In this document: piece after piece, positions 1 to 7,699 of the stretch
Layout of the letters: each line of letters starts with the position of its first letter
Numbering within the stretch: the stretch's first letter is position 1
Source of the DNA: a virus
Virus record (IMG/VR): IMGVR_UViG_3300017969_000116
Location: 1 to 26,401 of that record
Length of the DNA: 26,401 nt
Reading direction: 5' to 3' (one strand)
The notes under the pieces: generated by a model
Database searches by the model: none
What the model was told of the DNA's origin: nothing
The model's input: the letters and a program-made list of their open reading frames with translations, nothing else
Program-made: the position numbers and the translations under genes

Positions 1-2
1 AC

Positions 3-290
3 TATTTCGCTGATTTCCCGAAACTAAGTGCCACATACCCTGCATTCACAGGGTTAAGTGTAGAAGGATTTCAAATTTTAAGTGATAATGCGTTCACATT
101 CACCCTACCTGAACCTCAAACGATAGGTAATGTGACCGTTATCGGAGTTAATGAAGCTGGATATGGTAATTTGGTTGTGGATTCGGTTATTCCGACTTTC
201 AATCCATATCTTTCGACGATGCCAGAGTACAATACGTATGTACAACCACAATTTGAATGGGTTGACGGCATTGAAGTCAAAGAACCGTAG
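3..290 (+). CDS. C-terminal fragment of an unknown, probably virion structural protein
   Basis: An open frame enters from the left edge and ends at TAG 288-290, giving 95 residues with no start in the window. The fragment is rich in aromatic residues, Pro, Thr and Val, alternates short beta-like stretches, and ends in an acidic tail (DGIEVKEP). I do not recognise a family. It lies directly upstream of the portal gene on the same strand and is followed by a late promoter rather than being overlapped by gp20. A structural or tail role is inferred from position only. In T4 the tube gene 19 precedes gene 20, but I see no specific resemblance to gp19. Confidence 0.6.
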   Translation, partial: YFADFPKLSATYPAFTGLSVEGFQILSDNAFTFTLPEPQTIGNVTVIGVNEAGYGNLVVDSVIPTFNPYLSTMPEYNTYVQPQFEWVDGIEVKEP

Positions 291-308
291 TAAATTTGTT
301 GAAATTTG

Positions 309-315
309 ATAAATA
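309..315 (+). promoter_or_regulatory. T4-type late promoter of gp20
   Basis: ATAAATA followed by GTTAA lies about 28 bases before the portal ATG and matches the T4 late promoter core TATAAATA in 7 of 8 positions. A good ribosome binding site (AAGGAG, about 332-337) follows it. The same motif recurs ahead of many genes in the window. Confidence 0.7.
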
Positions 316-343
316 GTTAATATAATAGATATAAGGAGACATA

Positions 344-2149
344 ATGCCACAAGGAATTTCAGGTATACCATCATCGAGGACAACGACATCATCGGCAGGT
401 AAAAGTTTTATCGGTACCGTTGTCGCTAGATTACCCTTTTCATACCAATTAATCGATAGAATCAACGAACTCAACCCCAAATTCGAAACTTTTAGTGATT
501 TGTCGGTTGATCGTGAGTCGAGAGTTGTTCAACAGTCCGTTTTCAAGCAACCACAAACGGATGATACCGCATTCGGGACTATTTTCTCGAATAAGGGTTA
601 TCATGAGTTGATGTACGCCAATGTTGAGATGGATAAGGTTAGACGCCTTCAAGATTACAGAAGAATGTCTACTTATGCGGAGTTAAACGACTGTATTGAC
701 GAAATATGTGATGAAGTTATCGTCGAAGATGAGAATGATAAGATCGTCAATCTTGAAATTAAGAATGAAGATTTTAGCACTATCATAAAAGATGAAATTC
801 AAAAAGAATTCGATAAATTCATTGACATTTATGATCTTAGAGAGCGAGGATGGGAGTATTTCAGAAGTTTCGTTGTCGATGGGGAATATTTCTTTGAGAA
901 CATTATTTCGGAATCTCATCCTGAATACGGTATCATTGGCGTCACCCCACTCCCAACCGAATTAATCAACCCTGTTTATGATAACGTAAGTAATGATGAA
1001 ATAAAAGCCTTTTTACTTAGAAAACCTGTCATCAACCCTAAGACCCAGATGATTGAGAAGGACAGTTTCATCGTTTTAAGTAAGAATCAGGTCACATATA
1101 TCCATTCTGGTCGTTGGAATGAAGATAAGTCGATAAGATTACCTTATATCGAGAACGCTAGACGAGCATATAAGCAACTTTCACTCGTCGAAGACAGTAT
1201 TATCATTTATAGGCTTGTAAGAGCCCCTGAAAAGCTTGTTTTCAATGTTGACACGGGTAATATGAACCCTCCGAAGGCTGAAGCTTACCTAAAGAGACTC
1301 ATGCAGCAATATTGGAGTAAAAAGACTTACGATGTATCGTCAAGTCGTGTTACTAACGTATATGAACCTCAGTCATACCTTGATTCTTATTGGTTTGCTA
1401 AGAGACAAGGCACAGAGGGAACAAATGTACAACCTCTAACTACTAATGCCACCTTTGGTCAGATTGAAGACCTTCTTTACTTTGTTAAGAAGCTTTATCA
1501 GGCTATGAAAGTGCCAGTTTCACGATTAAACCCTGAAGATTCGTATAAAGACGGTACAGATATCACTAGAGAAGAGTTGAAGTTCGCTAAATTCTTAATT
1601 CGTATGCAGAATCAGTTTGCATCGGGAATTCAGAGATCGTTCATCACCCATTTAAAGCTTAGAAACCTTTATAGTCAATATAAAATAACAGAACGTGATA
1701 TTGTATTGAAATTCAATACACCCACCCTCTTCATGATGCTCAAACAGCAACAGGTGTTTGATGTTAAGTATAATAACTTCAATAACATGTCTCAGAATGA
1801 AGGTATTGCCAATTCTTTTGCACAAGAGAAGTATCTCGACCTTTCTCCTGACGAAATGGCGAGAAACAGAGAATGGAGAAGAAGAGACGCAGCATTCCAG
1901 TGGGAGACAGAGCAGATTCTGGCTAATGGTCCTGCTTGGAAGACGCAAGCCGCAGCGGTTGAGAACGTTGCGTCAGAATTAGCAGGTGGTGGTGGAGCTT
2001 TAGGTGGTGACAGCGAAATACCAGAATTTGGCCCTTCACCAGAAGGCGCAGAAGGAGGCGAAGCAGCGGCAGCACCAGCACCAGAAGCAGCGGCAGCACC
2101 AGCAGCGGCAGCACCAGCAGCACCAGCGCCACAGGCTCCACCTCAGTAA
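344..2149 (+). CDS. 20: Portal vertex protein (T4 gp20-like)
   Basis: A 601-residue portal protein. In the T4 family it forms the dodecameric ring at one head vertex, nucleates prohead assembly and is the channel through which terminase packages DNA. The core is recognisable as gp20 family, for example YAELNDCIDEICDEVIVED near residue 108, the stretch beginning RLVRAPEKLVFNVDTGN near 288, and VPVSRLNPEDSYKDGTDITR near 391. T4 gp20 is 524 residues. The excess here is mostly a C-terminal Gly/Ala/Pro tail (about residues 545-601) built on a coding repeat. The start is supported by AAGGAG eight bases upstream and by the late promoter at 309. The stop TAA abuts the ATG of gp4, so the two genes are probably cotranslated. 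Confidence 0.95.
   Translation: MPQGISGIPSSRTTTSSAGKSFIGTVVARLPFSYQLIDRINELNPKFETFSDLSVDRESRVVQQSVFKQPQTDDTAFGTIFSNKGYHELMYANVEMDKVRRLQDYRRMSTYAELNDCIDEICDEVIVEDENDKIVNLEIKNEDFSTIIKDEIQKEFDKFIDIYDLRERGWEYFRSFVVDGEYFFENIISESHPEYGIIGVTPLPTELINPVYDNVSNDEIKAFLLRKPVINPKTQMIEKDSFIVLSKNQVTYIHSGRWNEDKSIRLPYIENARRAYKQLSLVEDSIIIYRLVRAPEKLVFNVDTGNMNPPKAEAYLKRLMQQYWSKKTYDVSSSRVTNVYEPQSYLDSYWFAKRQGTEGTNVQPLTTNATFGQIEDLLYFVKKLYQAMKVPVSRLNPEDSYKDGTDITREELKFAKFLIRMQNQFASGIQRSFITHLKLRNLYSQYKITERDIVLKFNTPTLFMMLKQQQVFDVKYNNFNNMSQNEGIANSFAQEKYLDLSPDEMARNREWRRRDAAFQWETEQILANGPAWKTQAAAVENVASELAGGGGALGGDSEIPEFGPSPEGAEGGEAAAAPAPEAAAAPAAAAPAAPAPQAPPQ
2062..2130 (+). repeat. 15-base coding tandem repeat in the portal C-terminal tail
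   Basis: Three exact copies of AGCAGCGGCAGCACC (2062-2076, 2086-2100, 2101-2115) plus a diverged copy (2116-2130), with a 9-base partial unit at 2077-2085. The unit is a multiple of three, so copy-number change would keep frame and vary the Ala/Pro tail length. It is strikingly GC-rich compared with the surrounding DNA. Confidence 0.85.
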
Positions 2150-2599
2150 ATGGGACACAAAAACTACACCCAAGGGATTTACGAACCATTAAACAAGAAA
2201 AAATATACTGGTTCATATCCTATTGTATATAGATCTTCATTGGAGAAGAAAGTTTTTTATCTGTTAGATAAAAGTCCGAAAGTCTCGAAATGGGGCAGTG
2301 AAAGTGTTGTGATACCCTATAAAAGTCCTGCTGACAATAAAGTACATCGTTATTTCGTTGATGTTAACTTCACATTCACAGATTCTAATGGGAAAGCTAT
2401 TAAATATCTCATTGAGATCAAACCCTTTAGACAAACTTTAAAACCTGAAAAGACACCAAGGAAAAGGGAGAAAACCTTCCTCAAAGAGTCTTACACTTGG
2501 GCAATAAACCAAGCAAAATGGCAAGCGGCTGATGCGTGGGCTCGAAAGAATGGGTATATGTTCAAGATTATAACTGAAAAAGATATGATGTTAGGTTAG
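2150..2599 (+). CDS. 4: Head completion nuclease (T4 gp4-like)
   Basis: A 149-residue protein of the T4 gp4 (gp50) head-completion family, which has a TnsA-like endonuclease fold. It acts on filled heads before tail joining. Visible features are RSSLEKKVFYLLD (about residues 27-39, with the conserved Glu), KWGSE, FVDVNF (about 66-71, Asp) and LIEIKP (about 85-90, the Glu-x-Lys of the nuclease site). Its length is close to T4 gp4. The ATG directly follows the portal TAA with no visible ribosome binding site in the GC-rich repeat, so it probably depends on re-initiation after gp20. Its 3' end overlaps the convergent gp14 gene by four bases. Confidence 0.88.
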   Translation: MGHKNYTQGIYEPLNKKKYTGSYPIVYRSSLEKKVFYLLDKSPKVSKWGSESVVIPYKSPADNKVHRYFVDVNFTFTDSNGKAIKYLIEIKPFRQTLKPEKTPRKREKTFLKESYTWAINQAKWQAADAWARKNGYMFKIITEKDMMLG

Positions 2600-3447
2600 T
2601 ATGAGCCATATACACTGTCTAAATCCCCATTTTCGTTATAATTGAAGTTTTCATCAGCGTCTGTTTGACCATCTTGATCATATTTCTTATCAGGACTTTG
2701 TGGATTCTCTCCACCGGACAACCTCCCGAAGAATGTTTCGTCTGACACTTGTTCGCGACCACCTTCAAATGGCGCTTCAGGCTCATAAGAATGGTCGTAA
2801 CGCTTCGCTTTGATGTGCCATGCATAAACACCCTGAAGTCTATTTATATTCAACTGTGGAGCCAAATCTCGACGTTCTGTGATTTCGAAAACGGGGGCTG
2901 TTCTCAACCAATCTTGCATTTCAGTTTCATATGCGGACATATAATCTGTAAAAGCATCATTAAACTCATCGGGACTCTTACATTTCTTAATTCCTGAGAG
3001 TTCCTGTATAATTTCTTCAGCAGAATAGAAGAAATTCCATCCACCCCCCGGTCTCATCATACCTAATTCATCTAATCTTATTAAATCACCCGATTTCGGT
3101 TCGGGGAACGTTTGTGTAGCTGAAAATTGTTCATTAAAGGAGCGGATTGGTATGATAACCGTCAAATCAGCATCATTCATGATTCCAAACTTACTTAAAA
3201 GTAAGGAATCTTGGTTCATTTCCGCTAATACAACCATTTCTTGTGGAGTTTGGAATCGGGCCGTTACATCTTCGCTATACAACCAGTCATGAGCGGTTAA
3301 ACTGTAACCGTGAACGTAATATGACACTTTGGTGCCGTATAAATCAACAGCTTCAACGAGTAAATCCTCTTGAAGCTTAATATCGCTATTGAGATCTTCT
3401 ACATCGGCAAACCTTGAACTACCGCAATTCTTTTTAAATTTCTTCAT
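2596..3447 (-). CDS. 14: Neck protein (T4 gp14-like)
   Basis: A 283-residue homologue of T4 gp14, which with gp13 seals the portal of the filled head and makes the tail attachment site. Family resemblance is best in the N-terminal half: LLVEAVDLYGTKVSYYVHGY (about 29-48), a DWLYSEDV segment, LLSKFGIMNDADLTVIIP, and SGDLIRLDELG. In T4 the corresponding pattern is GTDIHYIPR, then a KFGM segment, then EGDLIYFP. The C-terminus (from about 225) is acidic, Asn/Gly-rich and probably disordered. The start is the ATG at 3447, which lies only eight bases from a perfect TATAAATA and has no ribosome binding site. gp13 is on the same strand upstream but is separated by two endonuclease genes and one small gene. 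Confidence 0.8.
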   Translation of the reverse strand: MKKFKKNCGSSRFADVEDLNSDIKLQEDLLVEAVDLYGTKVSYYVHGYSLTAHDWLYSEDVTARFQTPQEMVVLAEMNQDSLLLSKFGIMNDADLTVIIPIRSFNEQFSATQTFPEPKSGDLIRLDELGMMRPGGGWNFFYSAEEIIQELSGIKKCKSPDEFNDAFTDYMSAYETEMQDWLRTAPVFEITERRDLAPQLNINRLQGVYAWHIKAKRYDHSYEPEAPFEGGREQVSDETFFGRLSGGENPQSPDKKYDQDGQTDADENFNYNENGDLDSVYGSY

Positions 3448-3455
3448 GCTTTAAA

Positions 3456-3463
3456 TATTTATA
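3456..3463 (-). promoter_or_regulatory. Perfect T4 late promoter TATAAATA of gp14
   Basis: Minus-strand TATAAATA ends eight bases before the gp14 ATG. The stop codon TAA of the upstream LAGLIDADG gene (3459-3461) is part of this octamer. Transcripts starting the usual six or so bases downstream would begin almost at the AUG. Confidence 0.75.
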
Positions 3464-4277
3464 TATTTGAGTAATAGTCTCTTATTATTTTGTATTTTAA
3501 ATATTTCCTTTCAAGGTATAATTCAGTTTCAATGTTCTTATACATAGGACTAAATGTTTTTTCGATGTTACTGCAATTTATATTGAGGTTGTAATTGTTT
3601 TTATATTTATTAATTTTTGTATTTAATTTTAAAAAATCATGAATCATCTTAGCGAAAGGTTCAGAACCAGATGTGAAGTTTGCTCTCCCTTCAAATCTTC
3701 CGAAAGAATTAAAAAAATGAGTAAAACAACCATCCCCGTCGAAACATCCTCTTATGAAAGCCCATTTATTTTCTTCACATAACCCCGAAAACCATTTTGT
3801 CACATCAAGACTTAAAGATTTTTTAGGCGATAATCCTATACTAAGACAATATTCATAAAAGTTGTGATTTGTTAAATGTATGTAATTTGATTTATTAGAT
3901 CCACTATGTATTCTCCCTCCATATAACGACTGTAACTCTTTTAATAGCTTTAACTCATCTGGATATTTAGATCCAAAACCTAGTACTACGGTTTCACCCC
4001 TCTTTTTTCGATTAACATAACCATCGGATGCTATTAACCCTAAAAGATAGTTGAAATTGGGGGTGTCTTTATGGTCCATGATTTTTGCTGTTAATGGATT
4101 ATTATAGTTTTGTTTACAAACTTGATTGCAGAAATTTTTTCTTTTATATACAGATTTATTTTTAGCTCTATATACCTTCTCATTGCAATATTCACAATTG
4201 ACTTCTGCCAATTCTCTATTGTTTCTAAAAGCTTTCCCCTCTTTAAAGATTATTTCATATTTTGATTTATCTCTCAT
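3459..4277 (-). CDS. Free-standing LAGLIDADG homing endonuclease
   Basis: A 272-residue protein with two LAGLIDADG helices: YLLGLIASDG (about 77-86) and FIRGCFDGDG (about 174-183). The acidic residues at or near the ends of these motifs are the metal-binding catalytic residues of the family. An N-terminal zinc-ribbon-like region has two Cys pairs (C28/C31 and C50/C54) and may add DNA binding. Two motifs in one chain imply a monomeric enzyme with two pseudo-symmetric halves cutting a long asymmetric site. It stands free between the neck genes rather than inside an intron. Expression appears controlled by a hairpin that hides its ribosome binding site (4281-4322). It is more AT-rich than the virion genes, which fits recent transfer. 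Confidence 0.9.
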   Translation of the reverse strand: MRDKSKYEIIFKEGKAFRNNRELAEVNCEYCNEKVYRAKNKSVYKRKNFCNQVCKQNYNNPLTAKIMDHKDTPNFNYLLGLIASDGYVNRKKRGETVVLGFGSKYPDELKLLKELQSLYGGRIHSGSNKSNYIHLTNHNFYEYCLSIGLSPKKSLSLDVTKWFSGLCEENKWAFIRGCFDGDGCFTHFFNSFGRFEGRANFTSGSEPFAKMIHDFLKLNTKINKYKNNYNLNINCSNIEKTFSPMYKNIETELYLERKYLKYKIIRDYYSNI

Positions 4278-4280
4278 GTT

Positions 4281-4322
4281 ACATTATCACCTTATGAAAA
4301 TATTTACTTATTGTGATAATGT
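4281..4322 (-). promoter_or_regulatory. Hairpin sequestering the LAGLIDADG gene RBS, with a late promoter in its loop
   Basis: Perfect 10-base inverted arms: ACATTATCAC at 4322-4313 and GTGATAATGT at 4290-4281 (minus strand), separated by 22 bases. The 3' arm covers most of AAGGTGAT, a good match to the anti-Shine-Dalgarno sequence, and ends three bases before the ATG at 4277. The loop contains TAAATA (4306-4301) in late-promoter context. Long transcripts from upstream would fold and hide the ribosome binding site. Late transcripts starting in the loop would lack the 5' arm and be translated. The same logic is known for T4 I-TevI. Confidence 0.7.
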
Positions 4323-4359
4323 TTTTGTAGGGAAATCTCTATTTTCTTTTATAAAAAAG

Positions 4360-4365
4360 TAAATA
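4360..4365 (+). promoter_or_regulatory. Late promoter of the 63-residue gene
   Basis: TAAATA followed by GTTAAAAGGA lies 20 bases before the ATG at 4385. The context matches the late promoters of gp20 and gp23 (AAATAGTTAA), although the first two bases of the octamer are not TA. Confidence 0.55.
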
Positions 4366-4384
4366 GTTAAAAGGAAAATTTATT

Positions 4385-4576
4385 ATGCCAACCAACGACG
4401 ACCACAAACTAAGTGATTTATACGAAAGCGTACAACCGATCAAAGAACACCACGATGAATACCCTGAAGAGATTCAAAATATGACCGTTGGCCAACTCTT
4501 AATTCAGTTAGAACGTGGTAACCCTGAACTTTACCATAAGGTTGAAGAGTACTTAGACTTCCTTTTAAGCAATTAA
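4385..4576 (+). CDS. Small acidic hypothetical protein
   Basis: A 63-residue protein, acidic and mostly helical in character, without Cys. The segment MTVGQLLIQLERGNPELYHK looks like two short helices and the chain ends in a hydrophobic EYLDFLLSN. I do not recognise a family. It has its own late-type promoter (4360) and a ribosome binding site AAGGA nine bases before the ATG, which supports it as a real gene. It sits alone between the LAGLIDADG and EDxHD endonuclease genes, on the opposite strand to gp13/gp14. It may be an older resident of this spot or a passenger of the endonuclease insertions. Confidence 0.75.
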   Translation: MPTNDDHKLSDLYESVQPIKEHHDEYPEEIQNMTVGQLLIQLERGNPELYHKVEEYLDFLLSN

Positions 4577-4610
4577 GCTTATTTTTTCTTGCAAATAATT
4601 TCTATGTGTG

Positions 4611-4617
4611 ATAAATA
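4611..4617 (+). promoter_or_regulatory. Late promoter of the EDxHD endonuclease gene
   Basis: ATAAATA followed by CTTATGAAGG lies about 45 bases before the endonuclease ATG. It has the same ATAAATACTT form as the promoter of the HNH gene at 7700. Confidence 0.6.
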
Positions 4618-4661
4618 CTTATGAAGGAAACGGGTTTCGTTTTTGAAAGGTGTATGATCAT

Positions 4662-6299
4662 ATGAAATGTGAAATATGTGGGAAAAGTTACGAGAGATTA
4701 GCTCATTTATCGGGACACGTAAAACGAGTTCACAATATAGATTTTAAAACTTACTATGATAGGTATTTGAAAGTTGAGGGTGAGGGGGAATGTGAAACGT
4801 GTGGTGCCCCCACTACATTCTCTAAAGGGAAATACGCATCTTTTTGTTCGAATAAATGTATTAATGCTCATGAGGGTGTGAAGCAGAAGATGTCAGCGAG
4901 CATTAAAAAGACTTTATCCGAAAAGACGGATAGCGAATGGGAGGATATAAACAAAAAGAGAGTTGAGACGGTCTTAAAGAGACACGGGGTTGAAAACATC
5001 AGTCAGAAAGAAGAGATACGCCAATCGAGAAGTGAAAACACCTTTCTTGCTACTGAAGAAAATAGGGAAATATTAAAATCTTTGGATTGGGAATCTATTC
5101 AAGAGAAAAGAACTAAAACAAACCTAAAAAGGTATGGACATATAACACCCGCTAAATCGAAACCTGTAAGAGATAAAATATCGTCAACAAAAAGAAAAGA
5201 TTTCTTTAAGAAGATGGACCTTTTCGAAAAGGTTGCCACCCCCTTATTCAATATAGAGGAATATGAGGGGGGTAAAAGTAAACCATATCCTTGGAAGTGT
5301 AGTGTCTGTGGTGATGTTTTTGAAGCGTATATAGATTCAGGGAAACTCCCTAGATGTTTAAGTTGTTATCCGAAGATAAAATCCAATTTGGAAAGTGATG
5401 TCGTAACATTCTTAGAACAACATGGTGTTAAAGTTAAGAAGAATGATAGAACATTAATCAACCCACTGGAAATTGATATATTATTAGAGGATTTTAATAT
5501 AGGCATCGAGATAAATGGACTTTATTGGCATTCAGAAAGTAGTGGTGGTAAAGATAGCAAATATCACTTGAATAAATTGAAATGTTGTGAAGAAAAGGGT
5601 ATTAAATTAATTCATATATTCGAGGATGAATTGATAACTCATCGTGATATCGTTTTTAGTAAGTTGCTCAATTTTATTTCGAAGAGTGAAAAGAAGATAT
5701 ATGCGAGGAAATGTGAAGTCAGAGAGATCGACAAAAAACAAAAGAAAAGCTTTTTAGAATGTAACCATTTACAAGGCGACGACAGATCTTCGGTATGTCT
5801 TGGTGCTTTTTTTAACGGAGAATTGGTTTCTGTAATGACCTTTTCTAAGGGGAGAGTCTGTTTAAACACTAAAGGTGAAGATAAATGGGAACTTTCAAGG
5901 TTTTGTTCGTCCATAAATCATAGTGTTGTCGGTATAGCAAGTAAACTTTTAAAATATTTTGAGAAGCAGTATTCACCGAATAGTTTAACCACTTATGCGG
6001 ATAGAAGGTGGTCGAGTGGGGGCCTTTATTATAATTTAGGGTTCAATATGTCACATGAATCAAGACCTAGTTATTGGTATTTTAAATATGGGTATTATGA
6101 ACGACACCACAGATTCAATTTTCGTAAAAATATCTTACATAAGAAGTTAGAGTCGTTTGACGAGCAATTGACCGAGTGGGAAAATATGCAACTTAACGGG
6201 TATGATAGAATATGGGACTGCGGCACCTTCGTTTTTAAGAAGCATTACCCGACGAAGAACATAGGCGGCGGCGTTTCCGCAAATCCGTATCCGGTGTAG
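4662..6299 (+). CDS. EDxHD (Vsr-like) homing endonuclease with zinc fingers
   Basis: A 545-residue mobile endonuclease of the phage EDxHD/Vsr-like group (I-Bth0305I type). The N-terminus has a C2H2-like finger (CEICGKSYERLAHLSGHVKRVH) and a Cys-rich zinc ribbon (CETCGAP and CSNKC). Helical DNA-binding stretches follow, then another Cys cluster (CSVCGDVF and CLSC). The nuclease core is near residues 269-325: LEIDILLEDFNIGIEINGLY, WHSE, and LIHIFEDEL. The C-terminal region (YARKCEVREIDKKQ, FLECNHLQGDDRSS) is typical of these proteins. ATG 4662 is preferred because AAAGG lies about 11 bases upstream; GTG 4650 in the same frame is an alternative. The last 55 bases run antisense into the end of gp13, so the final residues are probably acquired readthrough sequence. 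Confidence 0.85.
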   Translation: MKCEICGKSYERLAHLSGHVKRVHNIDFKTYYDRYLKVEGEGECETCGAPTTFSKGKYASFCSNKCINAHEGVKQKMSASIKKTLSEKTDSEWEDINKKRVETVLKRHGVENISQKEEIRQSRSENTFLATEENREILKSLDWESIQEKRTKTNLKRYGHITPAKSKPVRDKISSTKRKDFFKKMDLFEKVATPLFNIEEYEGGKSKPYPWKCSVCGDVFEAYIDSGKLPRCLSCYPKIKSNLESDVVTFLEQHGVKVKKNDRTLINPLEIDILLEDFNIGIEINGLYWHSESSGGKDSKYHLNKLKCCEEKGIKLIHIFEDELITHRDIVFSKLLNFISKSEKKIYARKCEVREIDKKQKKSFLECNHLQGDDRSSVCLGAFFNGELVSVMTFSKGRVCLNTKGEDKWELSRFCSSINHSVVGIASKLLKYFEKQYSPNSLTTYADRRWSSGGLYYNLGFNMSHESRPSYWYFKYGYYERHHRFNFRKNILHKKLESFDEQLTEWENMQLNGYDRIWDCGTFVFKKHYPTKNIGGGVSANPYPV

Positions 6300-7591
6300 A
6301 GTTCTCTTTCTAGTTCTTCTTTTCTCTTTAGACCATATTGCTGTAGATCACTGTAATTGATAGTCCCCCCACCAATAGGTAATGCCATATTTGTAAATTT
6401 ACCGTAAATACGACCAAGGGCGACACATGTCAATGCAATAGTATACTCATTCACCCACGGTTCCGCAATTAGATCTCTCACACGCCTCTCAACGTAACAT
6501 CCCACCACACCTGTGTACCGCTGATTAACGTACGGTTCAGGGAGAATCCTCATTATCTGAGTTTTGTTGTCGAATCTAATGAGAGGAACTTGAGCTAGAA
6601 CTTTCTTTCTCGTATCTAACCAACCTTTTAGAACCTCCCACGTAACAAGGTCAAAGCCCGTGCTACCAAGCATGTATCCGAAGTAAGTTTGTTGTACCAT
6701 AGCCTGTTCAAGTGTGAAGAGGGTGTTGATACCGACACCTTCACCTTGCTCGAATCCGAAAACGTCAATAACTTTTCTATGATCCCCTAAATCATAGTCA
6801 AAGGATGGGGTGTCTTGGCGACTATCCATATTTTGTTTCATTTCAGGTGTTATGGAGAAAAGATCGTCCATTTTTATACCATAACCCGTTTTGTAAAGGC
6901 TTGTGTTAAATACCAAGTACTCTTCAGTGTAGCCTGCGTATTTAGTGTAGTACTCAAGAGCCTGATCAATGAAATCTACAATAGTTTCATCGCAAATGTT
7001 AACTTTGATGTTAGGGTAACCTAAGTTGCGCTTAACTCTTTCAATTAACTTCGAATAGGTTTTTATTTTCGAGTTGAGGTGGGTTGCGCCTTCATCTTCC
7101 GTCACATCTTCAACCAAATTGTGTATTAGAGTGGTTGTGACATCTATAGCACTTGCTGGTGAGGTTTGATCTCCCATAAATTCGCCTGAGAAGCTATAAA
7201 GCGGCATACCATAAAAATCATCGTTAGCGTTTATCGAGACAAAGCTTGAAAGGGTATCCACAGTGGAGACTACTGTTGGGTCGATGAACTTTAAATCGAT
7301 GAAATTATCATCATCTTGATCGACTTTGTAGATTGGAACTGCGAACTCTTCCCCATTAACTCTCAGGGACACCCCCACATCATATGCAGTAGCAGTATTG
7401 TAGAAGGTAGGGTTCTTTAGAATGAATTCGGAACCTTGTAATTCAAAAAGACTTATATCTGGTGTGGAAGAACTGAACTTATAAACTGGAATTGCGATCT
7501 GTTTTCCGTGGAGTTCTGCAACCATGTAATGTTCCGTTGAAGTGACGCCCGTAAAAATTGTGCTATTTTCGAATTTTATGATATCAGCCAT
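6245..7591 (-). CDS. 13: Neck protein (T4 gp13-like) with a repeated N-terminal extension
   Basis: A 448-residue gp13 homologue; T4 gp13 is 309. The gp13-like part starts near residue 175 (LIERVKRNLGYPNIKVNICD, then FIDQALEYYTKYAGYTEEYL) and runs to the C-terminus. There LGRIYGKFTNMALPIGGGTI and a Glu/Lys-rich helix match the family end. gp13 with gp14 closes the filled head and makes the tail docking platform. Residues about 11-140 are an additional beta-rich region with three related units centred on IPVYKF (34), VPIYKV (85) and MPLYSF (129), not expected in gp13. A late-type promoter lies upstream, but no clear ribosome binding site sits near the ATG. The 3' end is overlapped on the other strand by the EDxHD gene. 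Confidence 0.8.
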   Translation of the reverse strand: MADIIKFENSTIFTGVTSTEHYMVAELHGKQIAIPVYKFSSSTPDISLFELQGSEFILKNPTFYNTATAYDVGVSLRVNGEEFAVPIYKVDQDDDNFIDLKFIDPTVVSTVDTLSSFVSINANDDFYGMPLYSFSGEFMGDQTSPASAIDVTTTLIHNLVEDVTEDEGATHLNSKIKTYSKLIERVKRNLGYPNIKVNICDETIVDFIDQALEYYTKYAGYTEEYLVFNTSLYKTGYGIKMDDLFSITPEMKQNMDSRQDTPSFDYDLGDHRKVIDVFGFEQGEGVGINTLFTLEQAMVQQTYFGYMLGSTGFDLVTWEVLKGWLDTRKKVLAQVPLIRFDNKTQIMRILPEPYVNQRYTGVVGCYVERRVRDLIAEPWVNEYTIALTCVALGRIYGKFTNMALPIGGGTINYSDLQQYGLKRKEELERELYTGYGFAETPPPMFFVG

Positions 7592-7609
7592 AATATATAA
7601 GTTTTTTAA

Positions 7610-7625
7610 CCTTTTAAATACTTAT
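7610..7625 (-). promoter_or_regulatory. Probable late promoter of gp13
   Basis: Minus-strand ATAAGTATTTAAAAGG has the extended form seen at 11093 (ATAAATATTTAAAAG) with one change in the core, A to G. It ends about 18 bases before the gp13 ATG. Confidence 0.5.
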
Positions 7626-7699
7626 GTTTTTGAGGATTTTTTTAAATTAAATTTTTTACTATAAATTGTTAATAAAAGTCTTTTTTTGTTTAATGATTC

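Noticed and set aside
2004-2192. Gln/His-rich frame over the portal repeat
   Set aside because: It is an out-of-frame reading of the 15-base repeat, with composition explained by the repeat.
4621-4665. 14-codon leader frame ahead of the EDxHD gene
   Set aside because: It starts inside the late promoter's expected start region with no ribosome binding site; probably chance.
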